From assembly GCA_017543805.1 (NCBI GenBank), contig JAFYFK010000168.1, positions 1-8,531 on the forward strand: a DNA stretch of 8,531 nucleotides. The letters run 5' to 3'. This document shows positions 1 through 5,032 of this stretch, in pieces. The number at the start of each line of letters is the position of its first letter. Within the stretch, counting starts at the first letter, position 1. The position numbers and the translations under genes were made by a program. The notes under the pieces were generated by a model. That model was not told where the DNA came from, made no database searches, and worked only from the letters and a program-made list of their open reading frames with translations. This DNA is from Bacillota bacterium (GTDB lineage: Bacteria > Bacillota > Clostridia > Peptostreptococcales > Anaerovoracaceae).

Positions 1-291
1 CACAAGATCGACGCTATAAAACGCTGCAGCAAGGCCTCATTCTGCGTCTATGACAAGGGGTGTAGGAAAGAAGGGGACTGGGCTCTAAATATAAAGTCCG
101 TCATCGTCTTCGGTCAAATCGAGATCGTTGAGGACCGCGATAAAACGTACGAGATATCCTCAAAACTGAGCCGCAAGTTCACCTCGGACGAAGAGTATAT
201 AAAAGACGAAGTTGAGCGCGCGGGATTCAGGACACTTGTGTTTGCGCTCGTTCCGGAGCATATGACAGGAAAGCTGGTCAACGAGAAATAA
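1..291 (+). CDS. Pyridoxamine 5'-phosphate oxidase-like (NimA-type) flavin-binding protein, C-terminal part
   Basis: The reading frame is open from the first base and ends in TAA, giving the last 96 residues; the start lies outside the window. The text HKIDAIKRCSKASFCVYD near the left edge matches the strand-helix-strand pattern of the split-barrel PPOX superfamily. It is closest to the small NimA/5-nitroimidazole-resistance group often annotated as 'pyridoxamine 5'-phosphate oxidase family protein', in which this segment (the protein bound to the message 'K.DAI...P.vsF.v') precedes a VIVFGQIEIVED strand. Members bind FMN or a related cofactor and act as cytoplasmic reductases or as proteins of unknown substrate; vitamin B6 synthesis is not implied. 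The gene ends 7 bp before the amidase start, so the two are probably co-transcribed. Family assignment is from visible sequence pattern only. Confidence 0.7.
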   Translation, partial: HKIDAIKRCSKASFCVYDKGCRKEGDWALNIKSVIVFGQIEIVEDRDKTYEISSKLSRKFTSDEEYIKDEVERAGFRTLVFALVPEHMTGKLVNEK

Positions 292-298
292 AACAGTC

Positions 299-1669
299 AT
301 GACGATCAAAGAGTTAACAAGCGCATACAAAAGCGGCTCTCTCACTCCGTCAGAGCATATAAAAACGCTTCTCAAAAAGATCGACGAAACCTCCGATTAC
401 AGGTATTTCGTTTATGTTGCAGCAAATGAAGCTCTTCGATCAGCTGAAGAGGCTGACGCGCGGTATAAAGAGGGCAGGCCGCTGTCAGCTGTAGACGGCA
501 TTCCGTATGGCCTTAAGGATCTCGTTTTCACAAAGGACATGCCGACCACTCTCGGAAGCGCCGCATGGCAGGGATATATGGCTCCCGAAGACGCGGAGAT
601 CGTAAGAATACTTAAAGATGCGGGCGCCGTATGCATGGGAAAACTGAACATGCAGGAGCGCGCATTCGGCGCCGCGGGAGATGTCTCATATATCGGATAC
701 GCAAAGAATCCTTATGATAAAAGCAAGGTCTGCGGCGGGTCGAGCAGCGGTTCCGCGGGAGCTGTCGCGCTCGGACTTTTAAGCTTCAGCATCAGCACCG
801 ATACGGGAGGCTCCGGAAGGATCCCTGCCTCTATATGCGGAGTTATGGGGATGAAGCCCACACACGGCCGCATCAGCATACGGGGCGTGTATCCTGTATG
901 TGAGGAACTCGACCATGTGGGGATCATGAGCTCGTGCGCGGAAGACAATGCAGCCGTGCTGTCGGTACTTGCAGGATATGACCCGAAGGACCCGTTCTGC
1001 CGTGACGTTCCGGCCGATGATGATTACGGCTCGAAGATCGGCGAAGATATCCGCGGGCTGAAAGCCTGTGTCCCGAGGAAGTATTTCAGCGGCTGCTGTC
1101 AGGAAGGCGTTCTTTCTCTTTACATGGAATGCGAAAAACGCCTGAAGTCTCTCGGCCTTGATATCACAGACATTGATCTTCCGACTGATTTTGATGCTTA
1201 CAGGCCTCTTCATCAGGCGCTTCTGCTCGGCAACGCCTACGCCAATAACGAGGAAGAGATAAAATCCCATCCAGAGCTTTTCGGTGAAGGGCTTATCGGG
1301 CGTTTTCTGAGCGGTGACCAGCCTGTTTCAAAGTATATAAACGCTCTTCACACACGAGAGAAATTCAGGAACATCTGGCGGGATCTTATGAAAAACTTTG
1401 ATGTAATGATACTGCCGGCTCTTCCTGCTGTTGCAGTTGAACCTTTCGCTCCGGGTGTCATCATAAACGGAAAGCTCGAAGCTACCGCGCCGACCTACAC
1501 TCATTTCCTCTGGTTCAGCGATTACAGCGGTTTTCCGAGCATGTCGGTCCCAATGGGTCTCTCTGAAGGTCTTCCGGCAGGTTTTCAGATAATAGCAAAG
1601 GAATGGGACGAATCGACTGTATATAAGGTCGCGCATGTTCTTGAACTTCTTTGCAGGGAGGATAAATAG
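299..1669 (+). CDS. Amidase-signature family amidase
   Basis: This is a 456-residue enzyme of usual length for the amidase signature family, which hydrolyses carboxamides to acid plus ammonia. The full Ser-cisSer-Lys triad is visible: Lys73 in GIPYGLKDL, Ser148 in the GGSSSGS loop and nucleophile Ser172 in TDTGGSGRIP, with the 24-residue spacing between the two serines known from FAAH. ICGVMGMKPT follows as expected. Family relatives include GatA, urea-carboxylate (allophanate) hydrolase and many catabolic amidases. GatA is unlikely because no gatC or gatB is adjacent and the neighbour is a dehydrogenase. The ATG at 299 is 7 bp after the preceding stop and has only a weak GAGAAA-like site, so coupling to the upstream gene is likely. 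The stop codon abuts the ATG of the next gene. No signal peptide is visible; it should be cytoplasmic. Substrate unknown. Confidence 0.9.
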   Translation: MTIKELTSAYKSGSLTPSEHIKTLLKKIDETSDYRYFVYVAANEALRSAEEADARYKEGRPLSAVDGIPYGLKDLVFTKDMPTTLGSAAWQGYMAPEDAEIVRILKDAGAVCMGKLNMQERAFGAAGDVSYIGYAKNPYDKSKVCGGSSSGSAGAVALGLLSFSISTDTGGSGRIPASICGVMGMKPTHGRISIRGVYPVCEELDHVGIMSSCAEDNAAVLSVLAGYDPKDPFCRDVPADDDYGSKIGEDIRGLKACVPRKYFSGCCQEGVLSLYMECEKRLKSLGLDITDIDLPTDFDAYRPLHQALLLGNAYANNEEEIKSHPELFGEGLIGRFLSGDQPVSKYINALHTREKFRNIWRDLMKNFDVMILPALPAVAVEPFAPGVIINGKLEATAPTYTHFLWFSDYSGFPSMSVPMGLSEGLPAGFQIIAKEWDESTVYKVAHVLELLCREDK

Positions 1670-2752
1670 ATGGCAAAGTTCACGATAGCTGTATTTCCCG
1701 GTGACGGGATAGGCAATGACATCACAAAGCCTTCGGCTGACTTTATAGGCGATATCGCTAAGGGATTCGGCGTGGATCTGGGTTTTGAGTATGTCGACGC
1801 CGGAGCGTATCTTTACGCGAAAACAGGCGACGCTTTCCCCGAAGAAAACTTTCAGTTTGCCGCAAAAGCGGACGCTATCTATCTTGCGGCCATGGGAGAT
1901 CCTGCAATAAGATATCCGGACGGAAGGGAGATAGGTCCCCAGCATACATTGAGAAAAAGGCTTCAGCTTTACGCAGGCGTAAGACCGTGCATAGCTATGC
2001 CGGGCGCTGTTCTTCCGCTTAAAGACCCGCGCGCTGACGATCTTGATTTTGTCGTTGTCCGGGAATCCACTGAAGGAATGATGGCGTTCCCCGAAAAAAG
2101 CGAAATGGACACTCCTGACGAGGCGTATAACATCATGAAGATTTCACGAAAGACTTCCGAGAAGCTTTTCCGCTTCAGCTTTGAATACGCCAGGAAAAGA
2201 AAGGCTGCGGGAAAATCCGCCGGCAAGGTCTCCTGTCTTAATAAAGCAAACGTTCTGTCCAGCCAGTACTTCTTTATGAGCATATTTGACGAGATATGCA
2301 AAGAATATCCGGACATCGAAACCGAACACATGTATGTTGATGCCGCCGCGATGAACTTTGTGAGAAAGCCCTGGACTTTTGATGTCTGTCCTGTGGAAAA
2401 TGCCTACGGAGATGTTCTTACGGATCTTACGGCTGCTCTCATGGGAGGGATCGGAATGGCTCCGTCGGGCGAAATTGGTGATAATAATGCCGTTTTCCAG
2501 CCCTGCCACGGTTCAGCGCCCAAAATGGCGGGTACCGGGATCGCAAATCCCACAGGGATGGTGCTTTCCGGCGCCATGATGCTCGAATATCTCGGGGATA
2601 AATTCGGCTGCAGAGAAGCCGGCGCCGCAAGTGAAAAAGTATTTGAAACAGTTAAGAGCGCTTACGCAAAAGGAACGCTCTGTCCGCATGATTTCGGCGG
2701 CAGTGACGGAGTAAAAGAAGTTATTGCAGCGTTCAGAAGAGAACTTGAATAA
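1670..2752 (+). CDS. Isocitrate/isopropylmalate/tartrate dehydrogenase family beta-decarboxylating dehydrogenase
   Basis: The 360-residue protein has the family fold throughout: N-terminal FPGDGIGNDITKPS, substrate arginines R95 (TLRKRL), R105 (AGVRP) and R131 (VVRESTEG), catalytic K192 (NKANVL), metal-binding D224 (HMYVDAAAM) and D248/D252 (NAYGDVLTD), and the C-terminal cofactor loop HGSAPKMAGTGIANP (280-294). The family oxidises (2R,3S)-type 2-hydroxyacids and decarboxylates the product, using NAD(P)+ and Mg/Mn. Two positions differ from LeuB: the catalytic Tyr, seven residues after R131, is Met138, and the NAD-selecting Asp of LeuB (D278 in Thermus) is Lys285, as in NADP-dependent isocitrate dehydrogenase. 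No leuA, leuC or leuD is nearby, so a leucine-pathway role is unlikely. The start is fixed by a strong AGGGAGG site at 1655-1661 inside the amidase gene. Exact substrate is unknown. Confidence 0.88.
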   Translation: MAKFTIAVFPGDGIGNDITKPSADFIGDIAKGFGVDLGFEYVDAGAYLYAKTGDAFPEENFQFAAKADAIYLAAMGDPAIRYPDGREIGPQHTLRKRLQLYAGVRPCIAMPGAVLPLKDPRADDLDFVVVRESTEGMMAFPEKSEMDTPDEAYNIMKISRKTSEKLFRFSFEYARKRKAAGKSAGKVSCLNKANVLSSQYFFMSIFDEICKEYPDIETEHMYVDAAAMNFVRKPWTFDVCPVENAYGDVLTDLTAALMGGIGMAPSGEIGDNNAVFQPCHGSAPKMAGTGIANPTGMVLSGAMMLEYLGDKFGCREAGAASEKVFETVKSAYAKGTLCPHDFGGSDGVKEVIAAFRRELE

Positions 2753-2773
2753 GAAGAGCAGGGAAGACATACA

Positions 2774-3013
2774 GTGAAACTAAAAGAACTGGAAGGCGAA
2801 TTGGGAAAGCTTTACGGTCCGAGAGCAGGAGCTGTATTCAGGACCATTATGCCGGGGATACTTGCTGATTTCAGCAAAATGCTGAACAATGCAGGTCCGG
2901 ACGCTCATGTAACTGAGGAATATAATCTGGAAGACAGAAAAGGAACAATTGTTCTTGAGTGTGAGAAGGTGAACGGAGTACCCGGTGAAATTTCTGCGTC
3001 TCTGAAAACCTGA
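2774..3013 (+). CDS. Hypothetical 79-residue protein
   Basis: I do not recognise this protein. The frame starts at GTG 21 bp after the dehydrogenase stop, with a modest AGGG site at about 2760-2763, and runs 79 codons to TGA. The first 40 residues look helical and amphipathic (KLKELEGELGKLYGPRAG, then a hydrophobic MPGILADFSKML segment). The second half, from VTEEYNLEDRKG onwards, looks like beta strands (TIVLECEKV, EISASLK). There are no cysteine clusters, signal peptide or membrane segment. Same strand and short spacing suggest it belongs to the amidase-dehydrogenase unit. It might be a small accessory protein of that unit or an independent gene; no function is proposed. A perfect TATAAT (2921-2926) and a GAAC-N4-GTTC palindrome (2943-2954) lie inside its coding region. 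Confidence 0.6.
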   Translation: MKLKELEGELGKLYGPRAGAVFRTIMPGILADFSKMLNNAGPDAHVTEEYNLEDRKGTIVLECEKVNGVPGEISASLKT

Positions 3014-3068
3014 CTTTGATTAACAAAACTTTATCTCAAGAGAATTGCATTAGCAGACGGAACTGTTT

Positions 3069-3236
3069 ATGAAACAATTTGAAAAACAAATTAATATCGA
3101 AAAAACTAAAATTATCAAAGATGATAAAGAACTGAAAGAAATATCCGGTACAGAACTCCGGGAAGACGATCTCGAAAATGTATCCGGCGGCGACGGTATA
3201 TTCATGCCTTCAGATTTTTTTAGACCATCAAATTAA
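3069..3236 (+). CDS. Double-glycine leader peptide precursor (putative bacteriocin, RiPP or signal peptide)
   Basis: The frame ATG 3069 to TAA 3236 encodes 55 residues. Residues 30-41 (LREDDLENVSGG) match the double-glycine leader consensus L-12, E/D-8, L-7, I/V-4, G-2, G-1 exactly. Such leaders are removed by a C39-peptidase ABC exporter, or a dedicated leader peptidase, after the second Gly. This would give a 41-residue charged leader and a 14-residue core, DGIFMPSDFFRPSN. The core lacks Cys and Thr and has two Ser, so lanthionine rings are not possible, and it has three aromatic residues. The gene is about 33% G+C by hand count (about 19% in the first 24 codons), clearly below its neighbours. 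A weak GACGGA-type site precedes the ATG by about 8 nt. No exporter, modifying enzyme or immunity gene is in the window, so the product could act with machinery elsewhere or be a remnant. Confidence 0.7.
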   Translation: MKQFEKQINIEKTKIIKDDKELKEISGTELREDDLENVSGGDGIFMPSDFFRPSN

Positions 3237-3551
3237 TTATCGTACGATCAAAGGTTTTTTCATGCATGTAAAACAGGGCAGTTGATATTGATTCGTTTTA
3301 TTTATCTGCTGAATGGCAGCTGCCTTGGACTCATTTATACTGATGTGCATGTACACATATCTCAATTTCGTAAAATAAACATTTTCCGAAATTACATATA
3401 TGGACATCAGGTGCTGATAAAGCCTTGTTTTGCCGGAATGCCGGAAAACGTTGAAATTTCAAGGGTTCTGAGAACCGGAGCCAAAAATCGCCGATTTAAG
3501 CGGCTTTTTTTGATGCGGTCGATATCTTATACCTTTTAAATCGTTTTGTTT
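3237..3551. other. Gene-free convergent interval with several hairpins
   Basis: This 315-bp stretch separates the plus-strand peptide gene from the convergent arginase gene. I find no convincing gene in it. It contains a 10-bp perfect palindrome GGCAGCTGCC at 3315-3324; a near-palindrome with ATGTG/CACAT arms at 3343-3358; a 9-bp stem with one bulged G at 3427-3449 (arms GTTTT-CCGG and CCGG-AAAAC); a GGTTC-TGA-GAACC hairpin at 3464-3476; and the terminator hairpin at 3490-3504. The last three are spaced closely, as in a structured 3' untranslated region or a small RNA, but no clear promoter for a separate RNA was seen. Confidence 0.6.
3481..3511. terminator. Probable bidirectional Rho-independent terminator
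   Basis: GCCG (3490-3493) pairs with CGGC (3501-3504) across a 7-nt loop. On the plus strand it is followed by seven T (3505-3511), and upstream A-rich sequence (3483-3487) can extend the stem. On the minus strand the same stem is preceded by A7 and followed by GATTTTTGG. It lies between converging units and would end both the peptide transcript and the arginase transcript. The G/C stem is short, so strength is uncertain. Confidence 0.55.
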
Positions 3552-4439
3552 TTAATATTCCGTGGAACCGAGCGCAGTTTGTATAAGATCTGACGCAAGT
3601 ATACCCGTTTTGTTTTTTATATCGAGCAGCGGATTTACTTCCACTACGTCCATCGATAAAAGCTTTCCGCTCTTGCGTACAAGCTCTACAGCAAGATATG
3701 TTTCGCGAAGCGTCATGCCGTTAGGTACAGGTGTTCCTGTTCCGGGCGCGTATTCCGGATCTATTGCGTCCATATCCAGACTGAGATGTATTCCGCAGGT
3801 TCCGTTTGAAACGACGTCCAGGGCTTCCACAAGTATCTCGTAAATTCCCATGGTATGGATGTCGCTGATCGAATATACTGAAATACCGTTTTTTCTGAGT
3901 TTTATTTTTTCTTCAGGATCGATATCACGCGCGCCGATTATCGCTACGTGTGACGGATCTACGCGGCCTGATGAAAAACTGACCATTGAATCCGGCCCGA
4001 GTCCGCAGACTGCAGACAGCGGCATGCCGTGCATATTGCCGGTCAGAGTTATCCGGTCGTCGTTAAAATCGCCGTGAGCGTCGATCCAGAGTATTCCGAT
4101 ATTGCCGTAATGCTGGGAAACAGCGCTTACAGAACCGGCCGCGATGCTGTGATCGCCGCCGAGTATCAGCGGAAAATGAGCCTCATCCAGGCTCTCTTTA
4201 ACCTTTCGGAACAATTGTTCGTTAGAGGCGTTTATCTCTTTTTCGTAACGAAGCTTTGGATCTCCCTGGGAAACTGCAACAGCCGGGACAACATCGCCTT
4301 TGTCTTTTACTGTGTAGCCGATTCGCTCGATCTTCTCGATAAGTCCTGCATGTCTTATCGCCGAAGGACCCATGTCGACGCCCTTCCTTACGGCGCCGAG
4401 GTCCATCTGCGATCCTATGATATCAATATATTTAGTCAT
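3552..4439 (-). CDS. rocF: Arginase (ureohydrolase family)
   Basis: The 295-residue protein is of normal bacterial arginase length and hydrolyses L-arginine to ornithine and urea in the cytoplasm. All six Mn ligands are visible: H97 (GGDHS), D120, H122 and D124 (WIDAHGDFN), D222 and D224 (SLDMDAIDP). N126 and H137 (GNMHGMP) and E267 (VEVNP) match residues that bind the amino acid part or guanidinium in arginases. The N-terminal GSQMDLGAVRKGVDMGPSAIR is typical of true arginases rather than agmatinases. The start is supported by an AGAGG site 6 nt upstream, and a TGGTATAAT extended -10 element precedes it. It lies 46 bp after the LysM gene in the same direction with no terminator seen between them. 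Agmatinase or another guanidino substrate cannot be fully excluded. Confidence 0.9.
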   Translation of the reverse strand: MTKYIDIIGSQMDLGAVRKGVDMGPSAIRHAGLIEKIERIGYTVKDKGDVVPAVAVSQGDPKLRYEKEINASNEQLFRKVKESLDEAHFPLILGGDHSIAAGSVSAVSQHYGNIGILWIDAHGDFNDDRITLTGNMHGMPLSAVCGLGPDSMVSFSSGRVDPSHVAIIGARDIDPEEKIKLRKNGISVYSISDIHTMGIYEILVEALDVVSNGTCGIHLSLDMDAIDPEYAPGTGTPVPNGMTLRETYLAVELVRKSGKLLSMDVVEVNPLLDIKNKTGILASDLIQTALGSTEY

Positions 4440-4442
4440 AAT

Positions 4443-4460
4443 ATACCTCTTGCGAGGTAT
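4443..4460. promoter_or_regulatory. Inverted repeat over arginase +1 and ribosome binding site
   Basis: ATACCTC (4443-4449) and GAGGTAT (4454-4460) form a perfect 7-bp inverted repeat with a 4-bp spacer. On the minus strand the spacer reads GCAA. The site overlaps the end of the -10 element, the predicted start point and the AGAGG ribosome binding site. With the start predicted near 4452 the RNA would lack the full upstream arm, so a DNA operator is more likely than an RNA hairpin, unless read-through from upstream produces a longer transcript. Confidence 0.4.
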
Positions 4461-4467
4461 TATACCA
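4459..4467 (-). promoter_or_regulatory. Extended -10 promoter element of the arginase gene
   Basis: On the minus strand the sequence is TGG-TATAAT, a consensus -10 with an extended TGn motif, 19 nt upstream of the arginase ATG. The -35 position, overlapping the stop of the LysM gene, shows no good TTGACA match, which is acceptable for extended -10 promoters. Transcription would begin at about 4452. Confidence 0.6.
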
Positions 4468-4485
4468 CAATATGATGGGCAGATA

Positions 4486-4785
4486 CTATAAACTTGTCGG
4501 TATGGATATATCCATTCCGGGTCTTAATGTGGATGCCGTAACTCCGTTGATCCTGCTGATCTCATAAACAAGCTGACGGATATCAGCGTTCTCGGGGCCG
4601 TACTGTCCGGCAAGTCCCCAGAGCGTATCTCCGGCCTGAACGCGGACAACAGTATATTCCGGGATATCCATACCGGTGGCGTCGTTATATCCGAGCAGCG
4701 AACTTACGCTGATGACAAATACGAGTACAAACGCAGCCATAAACGCTGTAAACCTTACTCTGTTCTTTATTCTGTATCTCTTCAT
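4486..4785 (-). CDS. yneA: YneA-like SOS cell-division suppressor, single-pass LysM protein
   Basis: The product is 99 residues: a basic N-terminus (MKRYRIKNRVR), one membrane segment at about 13-32, then a LysM peptidoglycan-binding domain at about 44-96 (YTVVRVQAGDTLWGLA ... LRPGMDISIPT). Length and layout match Bacillus YneA (about 103 residues), which delays septation after DNA damage from the outer face of the membrane. The ATG at 4785 is chosen because a GGAGG site lies 7 nt upstream and because longer frames reaching 4815 or 4875 would start at or upstream of the predicted transcription start. Three LexA-box-like sites surround the promoter, supporting SOS control. Unlike Bacillus, no divergent lexA is adjacent. 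A general LysM cell-wall protein is the alternative, but the operators argue for YneA. Confidence 0.75.
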   Translation of the reverse strand: MKRYRIKNRVRFTAFMAAFVLVFVISVSSLLGYNDATGMDIPEYTVVRVQAGDTLWGLAGQYGPENADIRQLVYEISRINGVTASTLRPGMDISIPTSL

Positions 4786-4792
4786 TTCTATG

Positions 4793-4797
4793 CCTCC
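4793..4797 (-). promoter_or_regulatory. Shine-Dalgarno site that fixes the yneA start
   Basis: The minus strand reads GGAGG followed by 7 nt and ATG at 4785. The upstream in-frame ATG codons at 4815 and 4875 have no comparable site, and 4875 lies upstream of the -10 element. Confidence 0.8.
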
Positions 4798-4817
4798 GGC
4801 CGCCGCGGGCCACATAT

Positions 4818-4829
4818 AAACGTTTGTTC
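4818..4829 (-). promoter_or_regulatory. LexA (SOS) box 1, just downstream of the start point
   Basis: On the minus strand the site is GAAC-AAAC-GTTT, a full match to the core of the Bacillus/Clostridium LexA consensus CGAAC-RNRY-GTTYG. It sits just downstream of the predicted transcription start of the yneA-like gene. Confidence 0.7.
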
Positions 4830-4842
4830 TCTGTGTGTCTAT

Positions 4843-4871
4843 ATAATAACAGAACAAAAGTTCGTTGTAAA
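4843..4871 (-). promoter_or_regulatory. Promoter of the yneA-like gene
   Basis: On the minus strand, -35 TTTACA (4871-4866) and -10 TATTAT (4848-4843) each differ from consensus at one position and are separated by exactly 17 bp. The start would be near 4836, leaving a leader of about 50 nt. A LexA-box-like site fills the spacer between the two elements, so repressor binding would directly block RNA polymerase. Confidence 0.75.
4852..4863 (-). promoter_or_regulatory. LexA (SOS) box 2, between -35 and -10
   Basis: On the minus strand the site is CGAAC-TTTT-GTTCT: perfect GAAC/GTTC half sites with a central four bases that deviate from RNRY. It lies entirely in the promoter spacer. Confidence 0.7.
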
Positions 4872-4880
4872 GCACAATTT

Positions 4881-4892
4881 AAACAATTGTTC
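4881..4892 (-). promoter_or_regulatory. LexA (SOS) box 3, upstream of -35
   Basis: On the minus strand the site is CGAAC-AATT-GTTT, with one deviation from consensus in the centre. It lies about 10 bp upstream of the -35 element. Centre-to-centre distances to box 2 and from box 2 to box 1 are 29 and 34 bp, close to three helical turns. Confidence 0.6.
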
Positions 4893-4903
4893 GCATTATT
4901 TTT

Positions 4904-4948
4904 AAAAGAAAAAGCAGCCTGCGAATTTGTTTGTTTAAAGGCTGCTTT
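4904..4948 (-). terminator. Rho-independent terminator of the mutL-miaA-ynbB operon
   Basis: On the minus strand AAAGCAGCC (4948-4940) pairs perfectly over 9 bp with GGCTGCTTT (4919-4911) across a 20-nt AT-rich loop, and the stem runs into TTTTTCTTTT (4913-4904). It lies about 85 bp after the ynbB stop and directly before the yneA promoter region, so yneA is an independent unit. The large loop is unusual. Confidence 0.8.
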
Positions 4949-5032
4949 ATCAACTATATAGATATAACTATAATTATGTAAACTAATCCGAATCTGATAG
5001 AAAAGATCTGAAGATCTCTTCTTCTCCCCTTC

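Noticed and set aside
299..1669. Calling the amidase GatA
   Set aside because: GatA normally sits with gatC and gatB; here the partner is a dehydrogenase with abutting codons. The signature alone does not separate GatA from other amidases.
1328..1945. A 205-codon minus-strand frame opposite the amidase/dehydrogenase junction
   Set aside because: It is antisense to two genes with complete catalytic motifs, so it is a shadow of their codon usage. The same applies to the other antisense frames over the enzyme genes.
1670..2752. Calling the dehydrogenase LeuB (3-isopropylmalate dehydrogenase)
   Set aside because: The catalytic Tyr and the NAD-selecting Asp are replaced, and no leuA, leuC or leuD is nearby.
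3282..3539. An 85-codon plus-strand frame starting at TTG after the peptide gene
   Set aside because: It has no ribosome binding site, runs through the hairpins and the terminator with its T tract, and its sequence has no recognisable protein pattern.
4209..4220. GAACAATTGTTC as a functional LexA operator of arginase
   Set aside because: It is about 220 bp inside the coding region, encodes a normal stretch (NEQLF) and has no promoter near it; kept only as a repeat observation.
4786..4875. A 30-residue N-terminal extension of the LysM protein
   Set aside because: It would begin upstream of the -10 element and over the operators, while the GGAGG site points to ATG 4785.
4949..5032. A small gene or RNA between ynbB and its terminator
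   Set aside because: Only AT-rich sequence with an imperfect repeat of AGATCT was seen; no start, ribosome site or stable stem.
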